Origin: Pseudomonadota bacterium
GTDB taxonomy: Bacteria > Myxococcota_A > UBA9160 > PR03
Direction of reading: 5' to 3'
Length of the DNA stretch: 38,213 nt
NCBI GenBank assembly: GCA_003576805.1
Contig: QEVM01000022.1
Coordinates: 1 to 38,213 of the forward strand
Shown: positions 1 to 7,716 of the stretch, piece after piece
How positions within the stretch are numbered: position 1 is the first letter of the stretch
Layout: every line of letters starts with the position of its first letter
Made by a program: the position numbers and the translations under genes
Notes under the pieces: generated by a model
What the model saw: only the letters and a program-made list of their open reading frames with translations
What the model was told of the DNA's origin: nothing
Databases searched by the model: none

Positions 1-2
1 GG

Positions 3-1013
3 CTCGCGGCGGGCGAGGCGCTGCTCGCGCGCGGCGACGCCGCGGGCGCGCGCGAGCACCTCGAGACCGCGCTCGCGCTCGCCGACCTCGACGCCGCGAC
101 CGGCGTGCGCGCGGCGGAGCGGCTGCGCGCGGCGTATCCGGATTGGCGCGCGCGCCGCGTCGTGTGGGTGCACGCGCTCGCCGACGAGATGCTGCGCGCG
201 GACCCGGCCTGGCGCTTCCAGCTCCGGCTCTCGTGGATGGCGCTCTCGCAGGCGCTCGACCCGCTGCTCGGCGTGCGCTTCGCGCTCGCGAGCGCCGCGC
301 CGTTCCGCTCCGCGGGCGCGGGCTTCGATCTGCCTCCGATCACCCGCGCCGCGCTCGCGCAGGCGGGCCGCCTGCCCGCGGACGGCGTCGTGTTCGTCGC
401 GACGGGCCGTCCGGTGCCGCGCGTGCAGGGGAGCTGGAAACGCGGCGAAGCGGAGCTGCTCGGCCGCGTCCTCGCGGTGCGGCTCGCGCGCGGCGAGGTG
501 ACGAGCCGCGTGCTCGCGCACGAGGTGGTGCACCTCTTCGGCGGCGTGCACGTGAATCCCGACGTGGACTCGCTGATGAACCCGTCCGGCGAGTCGCGCG
601 TGCTCGATCCCTGGAACGCGGCGATCCTGCGCGCGACGCGCGGCCGCGGCTTCGGCCCCGGCGGCATCGAGGCGAACGTGCTCTCGCGCATCGACCTCGA
701 CGCGACGCTCGCGGCCTATCGCGGCGCGCTGCGCGCGAACTTCGCGCTGCGCAACGCCGGCGTCGCGGAGGCGCTCGCCGGACCCGGCGGCTCGCTGCGC
801 GCCGGCGCGGCGGACGTGCGCAGCGCGACGGCGCTCGACGAGCATCTCGGCGACGTCGCGAGCTTCGTCGCGCAGCTCCTGCTGCACGACGGCCAGCGCG
901 CCGGCGCCGCGCTGATGTGGGACGCGGCGGGCCGCCTCTACGGGCCCGCGGACGCGCGCGGGCGGCGCGCGCTGCGCAACGCGCAGGCGCTCGCCGGGCG
1001 CGGCGGCTCCTGA
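3..1013 (+). CDS. Metzincin-like zinc metalloprotease, 5'-truncated
   Basis: The reading frame is open to the window edge, so the true N-terminus lies upstream. A GTG at 105 is available but the Ala/Leu-rich frame before it (ALLARGDAAGAREHLETAL) looks like part of a TPR-type helix pair and is probably translated. The key signature is HEVVHLFGGVH at bases 519-551, a perfect HExxHxxGxxH zinc-binding motif, followed nine codons later by SLMNPSG (Met at 576-578), a good Met-turn. Together these define the metzincin clan (matrixin, astacin and similar families). A peptidase role is therefore likely, but substrate and location cannot be read because any signal peptide is missing. The C-terminal 100 residues are Ala-rich and helical without a known domain. 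It may be co-transcribed with the exported repeat protein that starts 14 bases downstream. Confidence 0.7.
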   Translation, partial: LAAGEALLARGDAAGAREHLETALALADLDAATGVRAAERLRAAYPDWRARRVVWVHALADEMLRADPAWRFQLRLSWMALSQALDPLLGVRFALASAAPFRSAGAGFDLPPITRAALAQAGRLPADGVVFVATGRPVPRVQGSWKRGEAELLGRVLAVRLARGEVTSRVLAHEVVHLFGGVHVNPDVDSLMNPSGESRVLDPWNAAILRATRGRGFGPGGIEANVLSRIDLDATLAAYRGALRANFALRNAGVAEALAGPGGSLRAGAADVRSATALDEHLGDVASFVAQLLLHDGQRAGAALMWDAAGRLYGPADARGRRALRNAQALAGRGGS

Positions 1014-1027
1014 CTATGCTCGGGCCC

Positions 1028-1687
1028 ATGCGCCGACCCGCCGCCGCTCTCGCGTTCTCGTGGCTGCTGCTTCTGCTCTGCGCCGCGCCGGCGTTTCCCG
1101 ACCGCGACACCGGCGTGCTCGCGCCGCTGCTCGAGGTGCAGGTGCTCGACCGCGAGCTCGTCGCGATCGACGCCGAAGGCGGCGGCCAGCGCACCGAGCG
1201 GCTCGAACGCGGCGAGCGCGTGCTCTACACGCGCTCGCAGGGCCGCGTCGGCGTGGCCGTGACGGACCGGCGGCTGCTGGCCGTCGGCACCCGCTCGGGC
1301 GCGTGGCAGCAGGCGCGCTACCGCAAGGACGAGGCGCCGCCCGCCGACGTCGAGCTCGGCGACCGCGTCGCGCTGGTGCTGATGGCCACGCGTGCGGTCG
1401 GCTTCGACGGGGGCAGCCGCAACCTGGTCGAGTCGACGCTCGGGCCGCGCGAGTCCGTGCTCGACACCGCGGTGGGTCAGAACGTGGCGCTCGTGGTCAC
1501 CGATCGCCGCGCGCTCGGGCTCTCGTCCGATCGCGGCGGCTTCTTCGAGGTGCGGCTGCGCTCTGGCGAGAAGATCGAGTCGGTCACGGCGCTCGCCAAC
1601 CACGGGACGCTGCAGACGTCGCAGCGCCTGCTCACCTTCCGCGGCGCGACCGCGTCGTGGGAGGAGCGCCGCCGCACGCTGCGCTGA
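1028..1687 (+). CDS. Exported protein with five short beta-propeller-like repeats
   Basis: I do not recognise the family. The N-terminus (Met, two Arg, then a Leu-rich stretch ending CAAPAFP) is a signal peptide or anchor. The rest is made of about five imperfect units of roughly 40 residues, each a strand, a D/T-R-x-x-x-A/L-G turn and a second strand: VQVLDRELVAID, VAVTDRRLLAVGTRSGAW, LVLMATRAVGFDGGSRNL, LVVTDRRALGLSSDRGGF and LQTSQRLLTFRGATASW. This spacing resembles a small beta-propeller. An ATG at 1016 is also in frame; I chose 1028 because MRR gives a more usual signal-peptide n-region, but neither start has a clear ribosome binding site. The gene follows the metalloprotease stop by 14 bases, suggesting one transcript. 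Confidence 0.75.
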   Translation: MRRPAAALAFSWLLLLLCAAPAFPDRDTGVLAPLLEVQVLDRELVAIDAEGGGQRTERLERGERVLYTRSQGRVGVAVTDRRLLAVGTRSGAWQQARYRKDEAPPADVELGDRVALVLMATRAVGFDGGSRNLVESTLGPRESVLDTAVGQNVALVVTDRRALGLSSDRGGFFEVRLRSGEKIESVTALANHGTLQTSQRLLTFRGATASWEERRRTLR

Positions 1688-1733
1688 CGCCGTCGCGCGT
1701 CGGGCATGACGAATCGCCATCGCGCCGCCGCGC

Positions 1734-1749
1734 GGTGATCGCGATCACC
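1734..1749. promoter_or_regulatory. Perfect 16-bp palindrome, possible operator
   Basis: GGTGATCGCGATCACC reads identically on both strands. It lies in the 108-base gap before the PEP-CTERM gene at 1796, in a position suited to a dimeric repressor or activator. A second dyad (CCCCAC 1759-1764 with GTGGGG 1780-1785) follows and takes in part of the G-rich ribosome binding site. Function is inference. Confidence 0.35.
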
Positions 1750-1795
1750 AACGGGCCGCCCCACCCTTCCGACACGGGCGTGGGGGGACCGTCCG

Positions 1796-2689
1796 ATGCC
1801 GATTTCCTGCCGACGTCTGGCCGCTCTCGCGCTGCTCGGCTGGCTCGCCTGCGCGGGCGCCGCCGCCGCGGCGCCCCAGCACACGCTGGCGTGGTTCAGC
1901 GGCTTCGAGAGCGGCTTCCCGGGCGGCGAATGGTTCCCGTGGGACAACGGCTCCTTCTCGCCGAACGGGGCGATGCTGCCCGGGCGCGTCTCGGCGTGGA
2001 CGATCGTGCCGAGCTCGAGCGGCGAGCCCGTCTTCAGCGGCGATCACGCCTACCGGGGCTGGATCGTCGCGCCCGCCGGCTCGAGCCACCGCGCGTATCC
2101 CGGCATCTCGTCCGACGACCCGAACAACATCGACGAGCCGATCGCGTCGCCGCTCGTCAACTCGTTCATGGTCTGGCTCGACGCCGACTTCGACGCGATG
2201 TCGCCCTCCGACTGGGTCCACCTCGGGACCTGGGGCAACAACGTCGACTGGATCGTGCACACGATGAGCGTGCGCGACGGCAAGCTGGAGATGGCGCACC
2301 TCTCGCCCTTCGCGGGCGAGTACATCGGCCCGCAGCCGCGGCCGGACTTCCCGCTGCGCCGCTGGGTCCGCATCACGGTGTACATCGAGTACAACGGCTC
2401 GGTCGGCTTCGTGCAGGCGTGGCAGGACGGCGTGCCGATGCTGCGCGGCGCGTGGACGCAGCGGCCCGGCACCGCGCTGCTGCGCGCGCACTGGGGCATG
2501 TACGCGAACGGCGCCGTGTCCGAGGCCGTCCAGTACAACGACGACATCGCGATCTGGACGCTCGACGAGCCGCTCACCGACCTCGTCTCCGAGCCGCTGC
2601 CGACGACGGTGCCGGAGCCGGCCGCCGCGGCCGCGGCGCTCGCCGCGCTCGGCGCGCTCGCGGCGGTGCGCGCGCGCAGCCGCGCCTAG
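1796..2689 (+). CDS. Secreted jelly-roll (polysaccharide lyase-like) protein with PEP-CTERM tail
   Basis: 297 residues. The ATG is preceded by GGGGGGA seven bases upstream. A signal peptide runs to about residue 25 (LACAGAAAAA). The body looks like a concanavalin-A-like beta-sandwich of the sort seen in heparin/alginate lyase-like proteins: WVRITVYIEYNG, VGFVQAWQDGVPM, HWGMYANG and a final YNDDIAIWTL strand. That set is typical of a sugar-binding or sugar-cleaving jelly roll, but I cannot point to catalytic residues, so lyase activity is only a possibility. The C-terminus is VPEP followed by an Ala/Leu helix and RARSRA, a PEP-CTERM sorting signal for exosortase processing. The hydrophobic segment is unusually Ala-rich. 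The stop codon directly abuts the stop of the convergent gene. Confidence 0.75.
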   Translation: MPISCRRLAALALLGWLACAGAAAAAPQHTLAWFSGFESGFPGGEWFPWDNGSFSPNGAMLPGRVSAWTIVPSSSGEPVFSGDHAYRGWIVAPAGSSHRAYPGISSDDPNNIDEPIASPLVNSFMVWLDADFDAMSPSDWVHLGTWGNNVDWIVHTMSVRDGKLEMAHLSPFAGEYIGPQPRPDFPLRRWVRITVYIEYNGSVGFVQAWQDGVPMLRGAWTQRPGTALLRAHWGMYANGAVSEAVQYNDDIAIWTLDEPLTDLVSEPLPTTVPEPAAAAAALAALGALAAVRARSRA

Positions 2690-3676
2690 CTACGCGTTCG
2701 TCTGGTCCGGGGCCTCGCCCCGGCCGTGCGGCCGCTCCAGGTCGAGCTCGGGTCCGAGCGGCACGATCCCGGTCGGATTGATGGTCCGGTGGCTCTCGTA
2801 GTAGTGGCGCTTGATGTGTTCGAAGTCGACCGTCGAGGCGACGCCCGGAACCTGGTAGAGCTCGCGCAGGTAGCCCGACAGATTCGGGAAGTCCGCGATG
2901 CGCCGGCGATTGCACTTGAAGTGGCCGAAGTAGACCGCATCGAATCGGACCAGCGTCGTGAAGAGGCGCCAGTCCGCCTCGGTGATGCGCGCGCCGACGA
3001 GGTAGCGCTGCGCGCCGAGCCGGCGCTCCAGATCTTCGAGCGCCGCGAACAGCTCCTCGAAGGCTTCGGCGTAGGCGTCCTGCGTCGTCGCGAAGCCACA
3101 GCGGTAGACGCCGTTGTTGACGCGCGGGTAGACGAAGGCGTTGACCGCGTCGATCTCCTCGCGCAGCGCCTCGGGATGGAAGTCCAGGGAGGCGTCGCCG
3201 CACGCGTCGAACTCGCGGCCGAGCATGCGGATGATCTCGGAGGACTCGTTGTTGACGATCGTCTGTCGCTCGCGGTCCCAGAGGACCGGGATCGTGACGC
3301 GGCCGGTGTAGCCCGGATCCGCTTTGGTGTAGACCTCGTGCAGGACGCGCGCGCCGTTCACCGTGTCCGGGACGCAGCCCGCCGTGCCGTCCGGATTCTC
3401 GAACGACCAGCCCTCGGCGCCCATGTAGGGGTGAACGACGGAGACGGAGATCGCGTCTTCCAGGCGCTTGAGCTTGCGGAAGATCAGCGTGCGGTGCGCC
3501 CACGGGCACGCCAGCGAGACGTAGAGGTGGTAGCGGCCCGGCGCGGGCGCGAACTCGGTCGAGCCGTCGGCGCGAACCCAGCCGCGGAACGCGCTGTCCT
3601 TGCGCACGAAGCGCCCGCCGGTGCTGCTGGTGTCGTACCACTCGTCGTGCCAGGTGCCGTCGATCAGAAGTCCCAT
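2690..3676 (-). CDS. yqjG: Glutathionyl-hydroquinone reductase (omega-class-like GST)
   Basis: 328 residues, the usual size of the YqjG/ECM4/PcpF family, which reduces glutathionyl-hydroquinones with glutathione and releases GSSG and hydroquinone in the cytoplasm. The N-terminal thioredoxin fold carries SLACPWAHR with catalytic Cys57 in the family's CPWAHR motif, and other family segments are clear (DEWYDTSSTGGRFVRKDSAFR, GYTGRVTIPVLWD, NNESSEIIRML, NNGVYRCGFATTQ, ITEADWRLFTTLVRFD, NPTGIVPLGP). The ATG start overlaps the end of the upstream CSLREA gene by 13 bases, so translation is probably coupled. A housekeeping redox enzyme behind a surface protein is an odd pairing. No residue appears to be missing. 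Confidence 0.93.
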   Translation of the reverse strand: MGLLIDGTWHDEWYDTSSTGGRFVRKDSAFRGWVRADGSTEFAPAPGRYHLYVSLACPWAHRTLIFRKLKRLEDAISVSVVHPYMGAEGWSFENPDGTAGCVPDTVNGARVLHEVYTKADPGYTGRVTIPVLWDRERQTIVNNESSEIIRMLGREFDACGDASLDFHPEALREEIDAVNAFVYPRVNNGVYRCGFATTQDAYAEAFEELFAALEDLERRLGAQRYLVGARITEADWRLFTTLVRFDAVYFGHFKCNRRRIADFPNLSGYLRELYQVPGVASTVDFEHIKRHYYESHRTINPTGIVPLGPELDLERPHGRGEAPDQTNA

Positions 3677-5499
3677 GCTCGCTCTCCGCGCGGGCGATCG
3701 CTGCGCACGCGCAGCGATCGCCGCAGCAGCGGCGCGAGCGCCAACAGCTCGGCGCCGATTCCGCACGTGCTCGGCGACTCCTGCCCCGCCCACGCGGCGG
3801 CGCAGTCCGCGTCCGGCGTGCCGCCCGGCGCGCCGCCGTCCCAGTCGATGCCGCCGTCGCCGTCGTTGTCGAGCCCGTCGTCGCAGCGCGGATTCTCGAG
3901 CGTGGAGGCCGCGGAGCGGCAGCCGGGATCGGCGGCGAAGTCGGCGGCGCCGTCGCCGTCGTCGTCGAGCCCGTTCTGGCAGGCCGTGACCTCGACGGCG
4001 CCGACGTCGCACGCGCCGTTCTGCGGCCGCGCGACGCCGCGTTGATCGCGCGGAAACGGCGGCGCGGGCGCGCAGTCGAGCGCGGGCACGGCGTCGAGCG
4101 CCGGGCTGCCCGGCAGCAGCGGGTGGTACGGCGTCGGCCCGCTGGTCGCGGCGAGCGGCGCGAGCAGCGGGTCGAGCGGCGTCGCGGCGTCGCCGACGAG
4201 GGTCGCCACGTCCTCGGCGAAGGCGCAGCCCGTCCCGTCGCCGACGAGGTTGTGGCGGCCCTCGACGGTCGAGCCGCCGAACGCCTCCATCAGGGCGCAG
4301 TCCGGAGCGAGCGGCGACTGGTTGCCCGCCAGGATCGTTCCCTCGACCACCAACGACAGCGAGAACTGGTCCTCGCCCATGCGGAGCCCGCCGGTGAGAT
4401 CGCCGCGGTTGGCGGCGACCGTGCTCCACGCGATCGACGCCGACCAGCCGGCGTGGATCCCGCCCGCCGTGACGCCGACGTTCTGCGTCACCGTGGAGCG
4501 CTCGATCGCGAGCGCCACGGGCTCGCCGCAGCAGGTGTCGACGCCGCCGGCGCCGTACGCGGACTGGTTCTGCGACACGAACGAGTCGCTCAGCCAGGTG
4601 ATCGAGTACGAGCCGCCCGCGTAGACCCCGCTGTCGCCGTTGCGGACGATGCGCAGGCGCGAGAGCGCGAAGCTGGAGTCGCCGGTCGCGAAGAAGCCGG
4701 CGCCGGCGTTGTCCTCGAGCGCGCTCGCGTCCACCGCGCCGTCGCCCTCCCACGACAGGATTCCGTCGCCGCCGTTGTCGCGGATCTGCGCGCCGGCGAC
4801 GTCGATCCCGCCGCCGCAGCAGCCGCCGCTGCCGACGAAGATCCCGTGCGATCCGTTGCGCGCGACGAGCGAGCGGTCGACGAAGGCGTAGCCGGTCGAG
4901 ACGCGCAGCCCGATGCCGGCGTTGTCCACGATCTCGCCGTCCGTGACGCGGCAGGTCGACTCGCAGTCCACGGCGCTCCCGGCCGGCGTGCCGTTGAAGG
5001 CGACGCCGACGCGTGTCAGCCGGAGCTCCGTGCCCGCGTGGAGGACCGCCGCGCCCGCGCCCGCGACGCCGCCCACGATCGCGAGATCGGCCAGCGTCAC
5101 GGAGCCGCCGAGGACGTGGAAGACGCGATCGAGCCCGCCCCCGTCGACGACGGAGGCGGCCGCGCCGGCGCCCGCCACGCGGACCGCGCCGGTGACGTCG
5201 AGGTCGCCCGTCGCGCCGCCGTCCTCGTTCGCGCCGGGGCGGGCGAGCGTGTGGACGCCCGCGGGCAGCCGGATCTCGTCCTCGCCGGCGAGCGCGTTCG
5301 CCTCCATGACGGCGGCGCGCAGCGTGCAGATTCCGCCGGCGCTCGCGCACACGCCGTTACCGGGCAGCGCGTCCACGGCGTCGGCGCCGCCGTTCACCGC
5401 GAAGACGGCCGCGTGCGGCGCGGGCGCGAGCCAGAGGAGCGAGGCAGCGATCGTCGCGAGGACCGCCGTTCGAGCCGCCGCCACCGATCGCGTTCGCAA
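3664..5499 (-). CDS. CSLREA-type beta-helix surface protein with Cys-Gly C-terminal sorting tail
   Basis: 611 residues from a TTG start at 5499. I prefer this start because AGGAGG lies just upstream and a signal peptide follows at once (AVLATIAASLLWLAPAPHA); an ATG at 5553 would add 18 basic residues with no ribosome site. Residues 58-68 (CTLRAAVMEAN) are a variant of the CSLREA motif that opens many parallel beta-helix proteins. Residues 70-470 are beta-helix coils with repeated Asn-Gly/Asp-Gly turns and two GCCGGG/TCCGEP cysteine pairs. Then come two Ca-binding-like DDDGDG and DNDGDG loops. The tail has Cys579-Gly-Ile-Gly-Ala-Glu, a hydrophobic helix and RR, resembling lipid- or sortase-type C-terminal signals in delta lineages. 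It likely sits on the cell surface; ligand unknown. Confidence 0.8.
   Translation of the reverse strand: MRTRSVAAARTAVLATIAASLLWLAPAPHAAVFAVNGGADAVDALPGNGVCASAGGICTLRAAVMEANALAGEDEIRLPAGVHTLARPGANEDGGATGDLDVTGAVRVAGAGAAASVVDGGGLDRVFHVLGGSVTLADLAIVGGVAGAGAAVLHAGTELRLTRVGVAFNGTPAGSAVDCESTCRVTDGEIVDNAGIGLRVSTGYAFVDRSLVARNGSHGIFVGSGGCCGGGIDVAGAQIRDNGGDGILSWEGDGAVDASALEDNAGAGFFATGDSSFALSRLRIVRNGDSGVYAGGSYSITWLSDSFVSQNQSAYGAGGVDTCCGEPVALAIERSTVTQNVGVTAGGIHAGWSASIAWSTVAANRGDLTGGLRMGEDQFSLSLVVEGTILAGNQSPLAPDCALMEAFGGSTVEGRHNLVGDGTGCAFAEDVATLVGDAATPLDPLLAPLAATSGPTPYHPLLPGSPALDAVPALDCAPAPPFPRDQRGVARPQNGACDVGAVEVTACQNGLDDDGDGAADFAADPGCRSAASTLENPRCDDGLDNDGDGGIDWDGGAPGGTPDADCAAAWAGQESPSTCGIGAELLALAPLLRRSLRVRSDRPRGERAWDF
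3693..3722. repeat. 30-bp perfect inverted repeat at the 3' end of the CSLREA gene
   Basis: GGCGATCGCTGCGC (3693-3706) is followed after two bases by its exact reverse complement (3709-3722), giving a 14-bp stem. It lies inside the last codons of the CSLREA-type gene, 17 bases before the reductase ATG on the minus strand. No T-run follows, so it is not a classical intrinsic terminator. It could be an mRNA-stabilising or attenuating hairpin or a mobile palindromic element. Confidence 0.6.
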
Positions 5500-5503
5500 C
5501 TTT

Positions 5504-5509
5504 CCTCCT
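5504..5509 (-). promoter_or_regulatory. Strong Shine-Dalgarno site that fixes a TTG start
   Basis: AGGAGG on the minus strand lies four bases (AAAG) before a TTG codon at 5499-5497. It is the best ribosome site near this gene and the reason for preferring TTG over the upstream ATG. Confidence 0.6.
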
Positions 5510-5623
5510 CGGCGCGTGCGCGCCGGTCCCCGCGGCGAACGTCGATCGTACACCCGCGCGGCGCGCGCGTGGGATCGCGTCGCGGACAGTGCGCGCGCGG
5601 TGCGGCGGGTCGGGGGCTCGCGC

Positions 5624-6883
5624 CTACGCTGCGTGCGCAGCGCGGCGGCGCACCAGCGCGGCGAGCGCGCCGAGCGCAGCGAGCGCGGCGGCGGCGGCGG
5701 CCGGCTCGGGCACGAACTCGTAGTGGTGCACGGGGCGCGGCCCGAAGACCTCCGGCGTCGGAACGAAGTACTGGTACTTCTGGAACAGCGCGCCCTCGAC
5801 GTCTTGTCCCAGCACGTCCGTGTTGAAGTCGAAGGCGTGCGTCTCGCCGTCGGCGAAGGTCACGACGAACGCGAAGCCGTCGAGAAAGAGGTACTCGTCC
5901 GGAATCGGGTCCGTGTCGAAGTTCTCGCTGCGCACGTGCGTCGCGACGCGGCCGGGCTCGAGGCCTTCGCCGGGCGCCGCCTCGTTCACGCCGTCGCTCG
6001 ACCAGACGTGCCGGCTGAACGCGATCGGCGTCCCGCCGAAGAAGTCGGGGATGCAGTTCTCCGCGCACACGAAGCGCGTCGGGTAGGCGCAGCTGCTGAC
6101 GTCGACGCGGAACAGGTACGACTCCTCGCACAGCGCGCTGTCGGTGTCCTCGAGCTCGATCGCGGGCGTCACCGGCACGTCGATGCGGAGCTCGCGGATC
6201 GGCACGCCGCCGGCGCGCGCCAGATTCTTGATGCGCACCAGGAAGCGCCCCACCTCGTCGCCGCGGTAGCGCTCGAAGCGGATCTCGAAGGCGTGGTCGG
6301 CGCGCGTCTCCGGCGCGATGCCCTCCACCGCGTCGAGACGCAGGCCCTCCGCCGTCCCGCCGAGGTTCGTGAGCCGGACGTGCGTGACGCGGTCGGCGGC
6401 GCCGAGCTCGACCGCGAAGTGCTTCACCGACGCGAAGCCGGTCTCGTACTGCGAGAACACGAGCGGGTCGCGCCCGTCCGCGGTCTGGAACGTCGCGACG
6501 CTCTCGAACGCGACGCCGTCGCTCGACACCTCGACCTCGACCGCGGCGTCGTCCGACGCGCCCGCGCCGCCGACGAACGCCGAGATCCGCAGGTCCGGCT
6601 GGCCCTCGACGTTGCGGATCGGCGCCGCGAACGCGAGCACGGTCGACTCGCCGGGGCCGAAGACGTCGGCGTTCGCGCCGCCGAAGCCGGCGCCGGCGTC
6701 GTTCACGAAGCGGTAGTCGGCGACGCCGAGCGCGACGTCCGCGGCGCCGGTGGACGAGCCCGGCGCGTCCTGCGCGGCGATCGCGTACGAGCCGACCGCT
6801 TCCGCGCGCGGCGCCAGCGCGGCGGCGGCGAGCGCCGACATCCAGGCGAGGCGGCGGATCGTTCTCTGGAGAGAGTGGGTCAT
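5624..6883 (-). CDS. PEP-CTERM secreted protein of unknown function
   Basis: 419 residues. The ATG has GGAG five bases upstream. A signal peptide ends near residue 29 (APRAEA). The N-terminal half (30-185) looks like an all-beta discoidin-like domain: surface-protein wording such as VEVEVSSDGVAFESVATF and HVRLTNLGG is typical of such folds. The second half is a separate beta-rich domain with four Cys (CEESYLF, SSCAYP, FVCAENC) likely paired outside the cell. The tail VPEP plus an Ala/Leu helix and VRRR is a PEP-CTERM signal almost identical to that of the protein ending at 2689, so both should be handled by the same exosortase, which is not in this window. It is divergent from the DUF4956 operon. 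Function is not recognisable. Confidence 0.8.
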   Translation of the reverse strand: MTHSLQRTIRRLAWMSALAAAALAPRAEAVGSYAIAAQDAPGSSTGAADVALGVADYRFVNDAGAGFGGANADVFGPGESTVLAFAAPIRNVEGQPDLRISAFVGGAGASDDAAVEVEVSSDGVAFESVATFQTADGRDPLVFSQYETGFASVKHFAVELGAADRVTHVRLTNLGGTAEGLRLDAVEGIAPETRADHAFEIRFERYRGDEVGRFLVRIKNLARAGGVPIRELRIDVPVTPAIELEDTDSALCEESYLFRVDVSSCAYPTRFVCAENCIPDFFGGTPIAFSRHVWSSDGVNEAAPGEGLEPGRVATHVRSENFDTDPIPDEYLFLDGFAFVVTFADGETHAFDFNTDVLGQDVEGALFQKYQYFVPTPEVFGPRPVHHYEFVPEPAAAAAALAALGALAALVRRRAAHAA

Positions 6884-6899
6884 CGGCGCTCCGCGTCGT

Positions 6900-6923
6900 T
6901 TCGGAACCGTCGCGGATTCCGAA
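6900..6923. promoter_or_regulatory. 7-bp inverted repeat in a divergent promoter region
   Basis: TTCGGAA (6900-6906) and TTCCGAA (6917-6923) form a dyad with a 10-base spacer, in the 134-base gap between the PEP-CTERM gene (minus) and the DUF4956 operon (plus). It starts 17 bases upstream of the PEP-CTERM ATG, so a bound protein could affect both directions. The right half lies in GGATTCCGAAGG, which recurs just before the GT2 gene near 21560. Function is inference. Confidence 0.3.
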
Positions 6924-7017
6924 GGGACATCACGCTAAACCTCCCCCCCGGGCGTGTCGAATCGTTGTCACTTGCGTCACGAGCGGCGGTCGCAGCGCGG
7001 CCCTGTCGGGAGATTCC

Positions 7018-7716
7018 ATGAATCAGCCGGACGTCACCAGCATCACCGACCTCCAGCGCTTCCTGCTCGAGAGCACGCCGACCGTCCCGATCTTCCAGTT
7101 CCTGCCCGCGCTGGTCGGCACCGCGATCCTGTGCGCGCTCGTCGGGCTCTTCTACCAGCGCTACGGCCAGTCGCTCTCGAACCGCGAGAGCCTCGCGCGG
7201 ATCTTCCCCGCCGTGGGCATGACGACGATGCTGGTGATCACGATCGTGAAGTCGTCGCTGGCGCTCTCGCTCGGCCTCGTCGGCGCGCTCTCGATCGTGC
7301 GCTTCCGCACCGCGATCAAGGAGCCCGAGGAGCTCGCCTATCTCTTCCTGACGATCGGCATCGGGCTCGGCCTCGGAGCCAGCCAGTGGCTGGTGACGCT
7401 CTCCGGTTTCGTCGTGATCCTCGGCGTGCTCTGGGTGCGCGCGCGCAGCGCGGCGACGGACGAGGGCAAGCACCTCTACCTCACCATCCGCCAGCCCGGC
7501 GCGAGCGGCGCGACGCTCGGCTCGATCACGCGCACGCTCCAGGAGCACTGCACCGGCCTCGACCTGAAGCGGTTCGACGAGGCCCAGGACGGCCTCGAAG
7601 CGTCGTATCGCGTGAGCTTCGAGAGCTACGAGCAGCTCGAGCGCGCCAAGCAGGCGCTGCGCGCCATCAGCGGCGCGATCTCGCTCAGCTTCGTCGACCA
7701 GGAAGCCGTGCTCTAG
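7018..7716 (+). CDS. DUF4956 membrane protein
   Basis: 232 residues, with GGGAG seven bases before the ATG. Three or four membrane helices lie in the first 145 residues (FLPALVGTAILCALVGLFY, MTTMLVITIVKSSLALSLGL, LTIGIGLGLGASQWLVTL). The highly conserved family segment is GLVGALSIVRFRTAIKEPEEL, the DUF4956 hallmark. A soluble C-terminal ferredoxin-like domain of about 85 residues follows. The family's biochemical role is unsettled. It recurs next to VTC-domain and CotH-kinase genes, as here, which suggests that the three act together at the membrane, perhaps on a phosphorylated surface component. The next gene starts on the base after this stop codon. Confidence 0.88.
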   Translation: MNQPDVTSITDLQRFLLESTPTVPIFQFLPALVGTAILCALVGLFYQRYGQSLSNRESLARIFPAVGMTTMLVITIVKSSLALSLGLVGALSIVRFRTAIKEPEELAYLFLTIGIGLGLGASQWLVTLSGFVVILGVLWVRARSAATDEGKHLYLTIRQPGASGATLGSITRTLQEHCTGLDLKRFDEAQDGLEASYRVSFESYEQLERAKQALRAISGAISLSFVDQEAVL

